NCBI GenBank assembly: GCA_900755005.1
Contig: CAAEEX010000084.1
Span: 1 to 20,579, forward strand
Length of the DNA: 20,579 bases
Direction: 5' to 3'
Origin: an uncultured Collinsella sp.
GTDB lineage: Bacteria > Actinomycetota > Coriobacteriia > Coriobacteriales > Coriobacteriaceae
The translations under genes and the position numbers were made by a program. The notes under the pieces were generated by a model. It was not told the DNA's origin and did no database searches. It saw only the letters and a program-made list of their open reading frames with translations. Below, in pieces: positions 1-8,078 of this stretch (position 1 is its first letter; each line of letters opens with the position of its first letter).

Positions 1-2466
1 GAGCGTGAGCGCATCGCCGCCGAGAAGGCACGCGAGGAGGAGCGCCGCCAGTTTGCCGCAGCCCAGGCTGCCGAGGAGGCTGCCCGCGCCGAGGCCGAGG
101 CCAAGAAGAAGGCCGAGCAGGAGCGCCTTGCCCGCGAGAAGGAGGAGGCTGCCCGCGAGGCCCAGCGCCGCGCCGTTCCCGCTTCCGACTCCGGTTCGCG
201 CTTCCGTTCCCTGCTCGACCAGATCGCCGCACAGGAGACCGTGCTCAAGGAGAAGAAGGACGCCGAGGACAAGGCCAAGGCCGAGCGCGCCGCCGAGCGC
301 GGTAACCGTCGTGGCGGCAACAACGACCGCCGCGGTGGCCGTCGTAACGATCGCAACGCCTCCGACAACAACTCCGAGCGTAACGCCTCCGAGAGCCGTC
401 CGCACAGCCATCGCACCAACGCCAGCAACAACGTCGCTGCCGGCATGGACTTCCCCAACCCCGATAAGCAGGGCAAGGGCAAGAAGCGCAAGGGCGGTCA
501 CAACAACGAAGAGGACCACTATAGCCGCATGGCTCGCGAGGCCGAGGAGTACAGCCGCGAGAAGGTGCTCGAGGAGGCTCGTGCCGCCGTCGAGGAGGCC
601 TCTCGCGAGTCCACCGGTCGCCGCAAGAAGCGCAAGGAGAAGCGCGAGCGCGAGGCTGCCAAGGCTCAGGAGGAGCGCAAGATAGAGGAGGCGCTGGCCC
701 AGGGCGTGAACCCCGAGGAGCTCGACGCCATCAAGGTTTCCCAGGGCGTTACCGTTCAGGAGCTCGCCGAGGCGCTCGACGTTCCGGCCAACGACATCAT
801 CAAGCGCCTGTTCCTGCTGGGTACGCCGCTCACCATGACGCAGTCCATGTCCGATGACCTCGTCGAGCTCGTTGCCGACGACCTGGGTCGTCAGATCAAG
901 ATCATCACCCCCGAGGAGGAGAACACCTTCTCGTTCTACGACGATCCCGCCGACCTTAAGCCACGCGCCCCGGTCGTCACCGTCATGGGCCACGTCGACC
1001 ACGGCAAGACGAGCCTCCTCGACGCCATCCGTCACACCGGTGTCGCTGCCGGCGAGGCGGGCGGCATCACCCAGGCAATCGGCGCTTCGCAGGTTATGAT
1101 CAACGACCGCAAGATCACCTTCATCGATACCCCGGGCCATGCCACCTTTACGGCCATGCGTGCCCGTGGTGCCAAGGTGACCGACATCGTCATTCTGATC
1201 GTGGCTGCCGACGACGGCGTCATGCCCCAGACCGTCGAGTCGATCAACCACGCCAAGGCCGCCGGCGTACCCATCGTCGTCGCCGTCAACAAGATCGATA
1301 AGCCGGGTGCCAACCCCGACCGCGTGCGCCAGGAGCTCACCGAGTACGGTGTCATCCCCGAGGAGTGGGGCGGACAGAACATGTTCGTCAACATCTCGGC
1401 GAAGCAGAAGATCGGTATCGACGATCTGCTCGAGACCGTGCTGCTCCAGGCAGATGTGCTCGAGCTCAAGGCCAACCCGGACACCTTTGCCTCCGGCAAC
1501 GTCCTCGAGGCCAAGCTCGACAAGGGCCGCGGCTCGGTCGCTACCGTGCTCGTGACCCGCGGTACCCTGCACGTGGGCGATACGCTGGTCGCCGGCCTCA
1601 CCTACGGCCGCGTCCGCGCCATGCTCGACCCCAAGGGCCGCGCCGTCACCGAGGCCGGTCCCTCTGACGCCGTCGAGATCCTGGGCCTGCAGTCCGTGCC
1701 CAACGCCGGTGACGAGTTCCGCGTGTTCGAGGACGAGCGCGAGGCTCGCGCGCTTGCTGACGAACGTTCGCTCAAGGCCCGTATCGAGGAGCAGAGCCGC
1801 GTCAAGCACGTCACGCTCGAGAACCTCTTCGAGACCATTGCCGACGCCGAGGTCAAGGAGCTTAACCTGATCATCAAGGCCGACGTCCAGGGTTCCATCG
1901 AGGCCCTTCAGGACTCGCTCGACAAGATGGATCAGTCCGAGGTTCGCATCAACACGATCCACTCCGCCGTTGGTGCCATCAACGAGACCGACGTCGTCCT
2001 GGCCGACGCCTCCAACGCCATCATCATCGGCTTTGGCGTCCGCCCCGACGGTAAGGCCCGTTCCGCCGCCGAGCGCGAGGGCGTCGAGATCCGTTGCTAC
2101 GACGTTATCTACAAGTGCCTCGAGGAACTTGACGCTGCCCGTATCGGCATGCTCAAGCCCACCGAGGTCGAGGTCTCCACGGGTACCGCGACCGTCCTGG
2201 ACACCTTCAAGGTGCCCAAAGTCGGTATCGCCGCCGGTGTCCGCGTCGAAGAGGGCGAGATCGCCGCGACCGATTCCGTGCGTCTGGTGCGCGACGGCAT
2301 CGTGGTCTTCAACGGCAAGATCGCCTCGATGCGCCACTACAAGGACGAGGCCAAGAGCCTCAAGAGCGGTTCCGAGGGCGGCATTGGCCTGGAGAACTTC
2401 CAGGACATCAAGCCCGGCGACCAGATCGAGGGTTACCGCATCGACCAGGTTGCCCGTACCGAGTAG
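1..2466 (+). CDS. infB: Translation initiation factor IF-2 (5' end missing)
   Basis: IF-2 is the GTPase that places initiator fMet-tRNA on the 30S subunit and drives subunit joining. The reading frame is open from base 1, so the true start lies upstream. The first 720 bases encode a charged Glu/Ala/Lys/Arg helix (about 1-180), an Arg/Gly/Asn-rich stretch (about 295-420) and more Lys/Glu helix. The IF2_N fold follows (GVTVQELAEALDVPANDIIK, about 747-810). The G domain shows G1 GHVDHGKT (988-1011), G3 DTPGH (1126-1140) and G4 NKID (1288-1299). The beta-barrel and C-terminal fMet-tRNA-binding domains continue to the TAG at 2464. No frameshift is seen. rbfA starts 11 bases later, the classic infB-rbfA order. 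The identification is secure; only the N-terminal length is unknown. Confidence 0.98.
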   Translation, partial: ERERIAAEKAREEERRQFAAAQAAEEAARAEAEAKKKAEQERLAREKEEAAREAQRRAVPASDSGSRFRSLLDQIAAQETVLKEKKDAEDKAKAERAAERGNRRGGNNDRRGGRRNDRNASDNNSERNASESRPHSHRTNASNNVAAGMDFPNPDKQGKGKKRKGGHNNEEDHYSRMAREAEEYSREKVLEEARAAVEEASRESTGRRKKRKEKREREAAKAQEERKIEEALAQGVNPEELDAIKVSQGVTVQELAEALDVPANDIIKRLFLLGTPLTMTQSMSDDLVELVADDLGRQIKIITPEEENTFSFYDDPADLKPRAPVVTVMGHVDHGKTSLLDAIRHTGVAAGEAGGITQAIGASQVMINDRKITFIDTPGHATFTAMRARGAKVTDIVILIVAADDGVMPQTVESINHAKAAGVPIVVAVNKIDKPGANPDRVRQELTEYGVIPEEWGGQNMFVNISAKQKIGIDDLLETVLLQADVLELKANPDTFASGNVLEAKLDKGRGSVATVLVTRGTLHVGDTLVAGLTYGRVRAMLDPKGRAVTEAGPSDAVEILGLQSVPNAGDEFRVFEDEREARALADERSLKARIEEQSRVKHVTLENLFETIADAEVKELNLIIKADVQGSIEALQDSLDKMDQSEVRINTIHSAVGAINETDVVLADASNAIIIGFGVRPDGKARSAAEREGVEIRCYDVIYKCLEELDAARIGMLKPTEVEVSTGTATVLDTFKVPKVGIAAGVRVEEGEIAATDSVRLVRDGIVVFNGKIASMRHYKDEAKSLKSGSEGGIGLENFQDIKPGDQIEGYRIDQVARTE

Positions 2467-2477
2467 GGGGTAGCGCT

Positions 2478-2888
2478 ATGAAGCAAACGCAGGCAACCCG
2501 CCGTCTGGGCGAGCAGCTTCGCGAGAAGCTTGGTTATATCCTGCTCTTTGAGGTTTCCGATCCGCGTCTCGACCTGGTTACTTTGACCGCGGTCGAGGTC
2601 GCGGTGGACCGTTCGTTCGCGCGTGTGTTCGTGTCGTGCGATGCGAGCCGCTACGACGAGGTCATGGAGGCGCTCGCAAGCGCCAAGGGCCGTATTCGCA
2701 GCCTGTTGGCTCGCTCGCTCGATTGGCGTGTCACGCCCGAGCTCGATTTTCGCATCGATCGTTCGACCGATGAGGCCGAGCGCATCACGCGTGCGCTGGA
2801 AAACGTTCCCGCCACGCTTGCGATCGAAAAGGACGAGGACGGCTATCCGATAGCGGATGCCGCCCAGGAGGCAGCTTTAGATGACTAA
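2478..2888 (+). CDS. rbfA: 30S ribosome-binding factor A
   Basis: RbfA is a small KH-fold protein that binds immature 30S subunits and helps 16S rRNA 5'-end maturation and cold adaptation. The 136-residue product has the usual family length. It opens with the typical N-terminal helix (residues 1-20, QATRRLGEQLREKLGYIL) and then the SDPRL element followed by TLTAVEVAVDRSFARVFVS. The later part includes the PELDFRIDRSTDEAERI segment seen across the family. The C-terminus is acidic. The ATG lies 11 bases after the infB stop, and the 3' end overlaps the next gene by 8 bases, so it is almost certainly cotranscribed and translationally coupled with both neighbours. Confidence 0.95.
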   Translation: MKQTQATRRLGEQLREKLGYILLFEVSDPRLDLVTLTAVEVAVDRSFARVFVSCDASRYDEVMEALASAKGRIRSLLARSLDWRVTPELDFRIDRSTDEAERITRALENVPATLAIEKDEDGYPIADAAQEAALDD

Positions 2889-3924
2889 TTCCGCCGACCT
2901 CGCCTCGTGCGAGTCTGCAGATATTCAGCGACGCATCCTCGAGCTCATCGAGGGTGCGTCCTCCATTGCGATTTCGGGACACACTTCTCCCGATGGCGAC
3001 GCCCTGGGCTCCGTGCTGGGTCTGGGCCTCTCGCTTATGAAGTTTTTCCCCAACAAGGACATTGCCCTGCTGCTGGCAGATGATGACCCGGTTCCGCGCA
3101 TCTACCGCTTTATGGAAGGCTCCGATCGCCTGGTACCGGCATCTGCGTATACCGGCAATCCGGACCTGTTCATCTCGGTGGACGTACCGGTCGTCGAGCG
3201 TCTCAATAATTCCGCCGAGGTGCTTCGTCGCTCCAAGCATGTGGTGTGCTTCGATCACCATCCGGCGCGCGAGGAGTTTGCCGAGCTCAGCCTGAGGCGC
3301 GTCGAAGCTGCAGCCTGTGCCATGATCATCGACCGCTTCTTGGACAATTGCGGCATTGTCGCACGTGATGGCGTTGCGACCTGCCTGCTGTGTGGCTTGG
3401 TTACCGATACCGGCCGTTTCCAGTACCAAAACGCCGATGCCGCCGCGTTCCATGCAGCCTCGCGTCTGGTTGCCCACGGTGCCGATCCGGCGCGTGTGGC
3501 ACTCGAGGTCTACCAGAGCATGCGCGTTGAGTTTTTGCACCTCAAGTCCATCGTTATGGGCCGCATCAAGACGGTGGCCCACGGGCGCGTCGCGTATAGT
3601 TACGCGTACCAGAGTGACCTTGAGGCTTGCGGTGTCACCTCGGATGAGTGCGACGGCCTGGTTGACGTGGTGCGCTCGGTGATGGGCGTGGAGGTCTGCC
3701 TGTTCCTGAAGGGCATTGAGGGCGATACCAAGGTGCGCGGCAACCTGCGCTCCAAGGGCGACCTCAACGTGTCCGAGATCGCTGCTGCATTTGGCGGAGG
3801 CGGACATCCCGCTGCCGCCGGTTTCTCCAACAACGGAACGATTCTCGAGACGCTTACCGTGGCACTTCCCATGCTGGCCGAGCTGGTGGGGGAGGATCCC
3901 GCTTCGGTGACCGTCGAGCTTTAA
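2881..3924 (+). CDS. nrnA: DHH/DHHA1 phosphoesterase, NrnA-like (nano-RNase / pAp phosphatase)
   Basis: Proteins of this family degrade 2-5 nt RNAs and often also dephosphorylate 3',5'-pAp, using two metal ions in the cytoplasm. The 347-residue product shows the DHH domain motifs: HTSPDGD (34-40), the namesake DHH (125-127, in CFDHHP) and GLVTDTGRF with D176. The C-terminal DHHA1 domain carries the substrate-binding GGGGHPAAAG (305-314). Length and motif spacing match NrnA rather than RecJ or GdpP, and no membrane or extra domain is visible. The ATG lies inside the last codons of rbfA (8-base overlap). Placement between rbfA and truB is widespread in Gram-positive bacteria. Whether it favours nano-RNA, pAp or c-di-AMP-derived pApA cannot be told from sequence. 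Confidence 0.9.
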   Translation: MTNSADLASCESADIQRRILELIEGASSIAISGHTSPDGDALGSVLGLGLSLMKFFPNKDIALLLADDDPVPRIYRFMEGSDRLVPASAYTGNPDLFISVDVPVVERLNNSAEVLRRSKHVVCFDHHPAREEFAELSLRRVEAAACAMIIDRFLDNCGIVARDGVATCLLCGLVTDTGRFQYQNADAAAFHAASRLVAHGADPARVALEVYQSMRVEFLHLKSIVMGRIKTVAHGRVAYSYAYQSDLEACGVTSDECDGLVDVVRSVMGVEVCLFLKGIEGDTKVRGNLRSKGDLNVSEIAAAFGGGGHPAAAGFSNNGTILETLTVALPMLAELVGEDPASVTVEL

Positions 3925-3939
3925 CTTTTTGGATGGTAC

Positions 3940-4872
3940 ATGGCTCGTCGTACACCTTCTCAACTGAATATGCTGCTCGCCGTCGATAAGCCGGTGGGCT
4001 GCACGTCCCACGATGTGGTTTCGAAATGCCGGCGCGCCCTCCATGAGCGGCGCGTCGGCCATGCCGGCACGCTCGACCCCATGGCATCGGGTGTCATGGT
4101 GGTGGGTGTTGGCCAGGCCACCCGTCTGCTGGGCATGCTAACCCTCGATACCAAAAGCTATGTCGCCGACATCTCGTTTGGCGCCGAGACCAATACCGAT
4201 GATGCGGAGGGCGAGGCAGTCCGCACGGTGGCTGTTGCCAACGAGCTCCGCGATCCCGCCTATGCCCGTGAGCGCCTGGCCGCCATGCTGGGTCCGCAGA
4301 TGCAGGTGCCGCCGGCGTTTTCGGCTATCTCGGTCAATGGCGTTCGCGCCTACAAGTCTGCTCGCGAGGGCAATGCGGTGGACCTACCTCCGCGTCCCGT
4401 CGAGATCTATGCCGCCGACCTGATCGCCGTGGGCGGCGAAGGTGATACGTGTGTGTGGACCGTGGCGTTCTCGGTGAGTAAGGGCACCTATATCCGTGCG
4501 CTCGCTCGCGACTTGGGCCGCGCCTGCGAGAGCGCCGCGCACATTTCCGCGCTGCGCCGCACGGCCTCCGGTGTTGTTTCCATTGGCGCTTGTCATGCGG
4601 TCGAGGAGCTTTCTCCCGAGTCCGCGGCTGGCTTTGCCCTGGATCCCATTGCAGCCCTGGGCGCCACGCGTGTTGACTTGCCTGGCAATCTTGCCGACGA
4701 TCTGCTCTGCGGCCGACGCATTCCCGTTGAGCGTGCGCTTGCCGATTTCGATACCTCGAAGTCGCCTTTTGCGTTGGTGCTCGATGAGGGACTCAAGGCG
4801 CTTGCCCGCATTGAGAGTGGCCGCTTTGTCATGGAGCACGTGTTTCCGCAGGCAATCGGCGGTGTTCGATGA
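3940..4872 (+). CDS. truB: tRNA pseudouridine(55) synthase
   Basis: TruB isomerises U55 in the T-loop of nearly all elongator tRNAs. The 310-residue product begins with the family motif LLAVDKPVGCTSHDVV and then RVGHAGTLDPMASGVM, which carries the catalytic Asp46 in GTLDP. The KSYVADISFGAETNTDDAEGE and KGTYIRALARDLG segments are also typical. The C-terminal part (about 235-310) resembles the TruB C-terminal/PUA-like region. The start ATG is 15 bases after the upstream stop, with only a weak Shine-Dalgarno (GGATGG). The TGA stop overlaps the ATG of ribF in an ATGA arrangement. The truB-ribF pair is one of the most conserved in bacteria. Confidence 0.96.
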   Translation: MARRTPSQLNMLLAVDKPVGCTSHDVVSKCRRALHERRVGHAGTLDPMASGVMVVGVGQATRLLGMLTLDTKSYVADISFGAETNTDDAEGEAVRTVAVANELRDPAYARERLAAMLGPQMQVPPAFSAISVNGVRAYKSAREGNAVDLPPRPVEIYAADLIAVGGEGDTCVWTVAFSVSKGTYIRALARDLGRACESAAHISALRRTASGVVSIGACHAVEELSPESAAGFALDPIAALGATRVDLPGNLADDLLCGRRIPVERALADFDTSKSPFALVLDEGLKALARIESGRFVMEHVFPQAIGGVR

Positions 4873-5876
4873 TGTTGTCCGCTCGCGAGCTCGCGCGTAT
4901 CTTTTTCGCGGGCGAGTCGGACGAGGCTCGCATCGTCACTGCTGATGCGTTTGATGAGTGCGAGCACTTGGGTGCCGCATCGATTGCCATCGGCGTGTTC
5001 GATGGTGTGCACCGTGGACATCAGGAGCTCATTGCGGCGCTTGTCCGTGATGCCCGTGCCCATGGCTGCAAGGCGGTCGTGGTCACTTTCGATCCCGACC
5101 CGGACGTTGTGGTGAGCCCTTCGCCCGCTCAAAAATTGATGACGACGGCCGACCGTCTACATGCCTTGGCTCAGACCGGGGTCGATGCAGTGGTGGCCGT
5201 TCCCTTTACGCCTGAGGTTGCGGCACTCGACCATGTCGGTTTTCTCGCACTGCTGTCACGCGTGGTCGACATTCGTTCGATTCGCGTTGGCAGCGATTTT
5301 AGGCTGGGTCGTGGCGGTGCTTCTGGTGTTGCCGAGATGCGCACCTGGGGTGCCGAGCGCGGCGTTGACGTATACGGGCACGACCTGCTTTGCGAGGGCG
5401 GTGAGGCCATTTGCGCCACCCGCATTCGTCATGAGCTGGGACAGGGCCATGTGGAGCTTGCTGCTGAGTTGCTCGGCCGCCCGTATATGCTGCGTGGCGG
5501 TGTTGTTCGCGGCCGTCATGAGGGTTCTGGCATGGGCTTTCCCACGGCAAACCTGCAGGTTCCCGACGGCATTCAGGTGCCTGCCGATGGCGTGTATGAG
5601 GGCCTGGTGCTCGTCGATGACACCGTATGGCCTGCTGCCGTTAACGTCGGCCTGCCGCCGACGTATGCCGACGATGCCGCTTCATCGCATCTCGAGGCTA
5701 ACTTAATTGGTTATACGGGCGACCTGTACGATGCTTCCGTTTCGCTGGCGTTTACGCGCTGGCTGCGTCCCTCGCGTGTGTTCGAATCGCTGGATGAGTT
5801 GATTGCGACCGTCGAGGGGAATATCGAGGACATTCGTCACAACTTGGGTGAGCAAGGGGTGGGCATCCGTGATTAG
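4869..5876 (+). CDS. ribF: Bifunctional riboflavin kinase / FAD synthetase
   Basis: RibF phosphorylates riboflavin to FMN and then adenylylates FMN to FAD. The N-terminal FAD synthetase half shows the nucleotidyltransferase motif GVFDGVHRGH (42-51), followed by VTFDPDPDVV and later the ATRIRHELGQG segment that resembles the family's conserved SSTxIR region. The C-terminal riboflavin kinase half has GMGFPTANLQVPDG (221-234) with PTAN and then DGVYEGLV. At 335 residues it is slightly longer than the common ~310. A second in-frame ATG follows immediately (4872), so the start could be one codon later. It overlaps truB by 4 bases and its last 8 bases overlap the proposed dnaG start, implying coupled translation. 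Confidence 0.96.
   Translation: MMLSARELARIFFAGESDEARIVTADAFDECEHLGAASIAIGVFDGVHRGHQELIAALVRDARAHGCKAVVVTFDPDPDVVVSPSPAQKLMTTADRLHALAQTGVDAVVAVPFTPEVAALDHVGFLALLSRVVDIRSIRVGSDFRLGRGGASGVAEMRTWGAERGVDVYGHDLLCEGGEAICATRIRHELGQGHVELAAELLGRPYMLRGGVVRGRHEGSGMGFPTANLQVPDGIQVPADGVYEGLVLVDDTVWPAAVNVGLPPTYADDAASSHLEANLIGYTGDLYDASVSLAFTRWLRPSRVFESLDELIATVEGNIEDIRHNLGEQGVGIRD
5854..5859 (+). promoter_or_regulatory. Shine-Dalgarno for dnaG (decides the GTG start)
   Basis: AAGGGG lies 9 bases before the GTG at 5869, inside the last codons of ribF. It supports this GTG over the in-frame ATG at 5803 and the in-frame GTG at 5848. Confidence 0.55.
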
Positions 5877-7968
5877 CGATGAGGAAAAAGATCAGGTACG
5901 CGCTGCGTCCGACCTGGTTGCCATTGTGCAGGAAACGGTTGAGCTCAAGCCCCGCGGCCATGAGTTTTGGGGCTGCTGCCCGTTTCATGGCGAAAAGACT
6001 CCGTCCTTCCACATTATTCCCGCCACGCAGGTGTGGCATTGCTTTGGCTGCGGCGAGGGTGGCGACGTCTTCACCTATATCATGAAGCGTGAAAACCTTA
6101 GCTTTCCCGAGTCAATCCGTTATTTGGCCGATCGTGCGGGTATTGAGCTGCACGACACCGGAGATCGCCGCGAGCGCGGCACCAAGCGTGCCCGCATCTA
6201 CGATCTGTGCGCCGAGACCGCCCAGTTCTACCACACCATGCTTATGCGCGGTAAGGATGGCCGTCCACGTGAGTACTTTGCCAGCCGCGGCATGGGTGGC
6301 GACGTCTGCCGCCGCTACTGCCTGGGCTTTGCACCGGGCCGCAACGCGCTGGTGTCGCACCTGTCCCAGGCGGGTTTTACCCCGCAGGAGATGATCGACG
6401 CCAACGTTGCCGTGAGTCGCGGGCGCGGGCAGCTTGCCGACCGCTTCTACGACCGCGTGATGTTCCCCATCTTTGACGAGCAGGGTCACAACATAGCCTT
6501 TGGCGGTCGCATCATGGGTGACGGCCAACCTAAGTACCTCAATACCGCTGAGACGAGCGTGTTTCATAAAAAGCGAAACCTCTATGGATTTAATTGGGCC
6601 AAGGAGTTTATCGTTGCGCAGGATACGGCCATCGTGGTGGAGGGCTATACCGATTGCATCGCCTGCTGGGAGGCGGGGATCAAAAACGTTGTCGCCACGC
6701 TGGGCACCGCGCTCACGGAGCATCACGTCAAGACGCTCACTCGCTTTGCCAAGCGCATCGTGTATATGTTTGACGGTGATGCGGCGGGCCAGAAGGCCGC
6801 CCGCCGTGCGATTCAGTTTATCGAGCGGGATTCGATGGATCTGCGCTGCGTGGTGCTGCCCGACGGCAACGACCCCATGGAGTTCATCACAGCGCATGGT
6901 GGACAGGAGCTTCAGGCGCGCATCGACGCTGCCGAGCCGCTTATGGACTTTGTCTACCGTTCGCTGCAGGAGTCGAGTGACATCACCACGCCGGGCGGTC
7001 GTGCCAAGGCGCTGGAAGATGCGCTGACGCTTATCTATCCGCTGCGCGATAGCTACATGATCGATACATACTTTATCCAGATTGCCGATCTGCTTGGCTT
7101 GGATCTGGAGACAGTGCGTGCGAGCTCGGGCCGTGTGTTTCGCGATGTCGCCAAGCGCGAGGATGCGGAACGACGTCGTGAGCAGAACTATGAGCGCCAG
7201 CGGGCGCAAGCCGAGCGCTCTGGTAGCGCGGGCGGTCGGACGTCTGGTTCGCAGGGGGCATCTCGCGGTGCTTGGGCATCGGGCGCGACGCCGCCGGTGT
7301 CCGCGCCGGTCGAAGAAGAGCCGTATGACTACGTCCCGCTCGATGCCTACGGTGCCGCGCCCGTGGAGGCCGTCGACGACCTGCCGCCGATTGATGTGCC
7401 TGATGGTATGGGCTCTGCGCCCGCCGGTGCCCCGGCAGACGCCTCGGCCCCTATGGTGCTGACCGATTTGGAGCGCAAGTCCTTGGCAGGGGAGCGCGAG
7501 CTGTTGACGATGCTCACGAGCTACCCCGACCTGTTCCGCACGTATGCCGACCGCATCTGCTCTATCGAGTGGGTTGACCCACGTCACGAGTCCATCGCAT
7601 GGGCCGTTCTGGCAACGCCGCCGGGAACCGATCCTGCAGCCTGCATGGATGCGGCGCGCTCGGTGTGTCCCGAGGCGGCAACGCTTGTGAGTGCCGGGCG
7701 CATCTCGGCGACGAGCAAGCACCCCACCGAGACGAACATCGTGTTTATGCTTGATACGCTCGAGCTCTACACCATCAAGCGCCGCATGCGTGCCGCCCAG
7801 GCCAAGCTGCGCCAGGACCGTTCGCTCGATGATGAGGCCCGTCGCGCGCTGACCGTGCAGGCCGCGCAGGATTCGCAGCGTCAACGCGAGCTGCAAAAGT
7901 CTATCGGCGGCGTGGCGGACCCGTTCCGTTTGATTGGTCTGGAGACCGCGGGCACCGAACAGGCCTAG
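5869..7968 (+). CDS. dnaG: DNA primase
   Basis: DnaG makes RNA primers at the replication fork and is recruited by DnaB helicase. From the GTG at 5869 the product is 699 residues. The zinc domain is C37-x2-H40-x17-C58-x2-C61. The TOPRIM core shows EGYTD (258-262) and the metal-binding DGD (302-304). Residues about 425-534 form a low-complexity Arg/Gly/Ser then Ala/Pro/Asp linker, and the remaining C-terminus (about 535-699) should be the helicase-binding domain. I chose GTG 5869 because AAGGGG sits 9 bases upstream and the protein then begins ISDEEKDQVRAASDLV, right at the family N-terminus. An upstream in-frame ATG at 5803 would add 22 unrelated residues inside ribF. The start overlaps the ribF end by 8 bases. 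Confidence 0.95.
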   Translation: MISDEEKDQVRAASDLVAIVQETVELKPRGHEFWGCCPFHGEKTPSFHIIPATQVWHCFGCGEGGDVFTYIMKRENLSFPESIRYLADRAGIELHDTGDRRERGTKRARIYDLCAETAQFYHTMLMRGKDGRPREYFASRGMGGDVCRRYCLGFAPGRNALVSHLSQAGFTPQEMIDANVAVSRGRGQLADRFYDRVMFPIFDEQGHNIAFGGRIMGDGQPKYLNTAETSVFHKKRNLYGFNWAKEFIVAQDTAIVVEGYTDCIACWEAGIKNVVATLGTALTEHHVKTLTRFAKRIVYMFDGDAAGQKAARRAIQFIERDSMDLRCVVLPDGNDPMEFITAHGGQELQARIDAAEPLMDFVYRSLQESSDITTPGGRAKALEDALTLIYPLRDSYMIDTYFIQIADLLGLDLETVRASSGRVFRDVAKREDAERRREQNYERQRAQAERSGSAGGRTSGSQGASRGAWASGATPPVSAPVEEEPYDYVPLDAYGAAPVEAVDDLPPIDVPDGMGSAPAGAPADASAPMVLTDLERKSLAGERELLTMLTSYPDLFRTYADRICSIEWVDPRHESIAWAVLATPPGTDPAACMDAARSVCPEAATLVSAGRISATSKHPTETNIVFMLDTLELYTIKRRMRAAQAKLRQDRSLDDEARRALTVQAAQDSQRQRELQKSIGGVADPFRLIGLETAGTEQA

Positions 7969-8037
7969 ATGTTGTGGTCAAGCAGCGTATTCTCGCCTAT
8001 ATCCAGTCCTCTTTTTGGGTATAGACGTCAATGTGTG

Positions 8038-8046
8038 TGCTAAAGT
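8038..8046 (+). promoter_or_regulatory. Candidate extended -10 promoter of rpoD
   Basis: The 110-base gap between dnaG and rpoD holds TGCTAAAGT, an extended -10 (TGn followed by TAAAGT at 8041-8046). No good -35 hexamer is present 16-18 bases upstream; the nearest T/G-rich stretch, TTTTTGGGT (8012-8020), is too far. The gap has no convincing terminator for dnaG, so rpoD may also be transcribed by read-through, as in the rpsU-dnaG-rpoD macromolecular synthesis operon of other bacteria. Confidence 0.4.
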
Positions 8047-8066
8047 AATGAGTCCTGTGGACTATG

Positions 8067-8073
8067 AAGGGAG
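8067..8073 (+). promoter_or_regulatory. Shine-Dalgarno for rpoD (decides the GTG start)
   Basis: AAGGGAG lies 5 bases before the GTG at 8079. The in-frame ATG at 8064 lies just upstream of this element and has no ribosome-binding site of its own, so GTG 8079 is preferred. Confidence 0.65.
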
Positions 8074-8078
8074 AATCT

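Noticed and set aside
5..685. Plus-strand 226-codon frame in another phase over the infB N-terminus
   Set aside because: It is an Arg/Pro/Ser/Ala-rich shift of the repetitive Glu/Lys/Arg coding sequence. The IF-2 frame is continuous through it to the G domain.
6112..7896. Long open frame on the minus strand opposite dnaG (594 codons)
   Set aside because: High GC and third-position bias open antisense frames here. The product is a His/Arg/Gly-rich string with no family motif, and the plus-strand DnaG is certain. The same applies to long minus-strand frames opposite recG (12212-14068), nrnA (2785-4062), plsX (16375-17598), rnc/smc (17810-19399) and smc (18891-20303).
7969..8030. Possible terminator after dnaG (CTATATCC ... 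GGTATAG)
   Set aside because: The arms pair only with a bulge, the loop is long, and the T-run lies inside the loop instead of after the stem.
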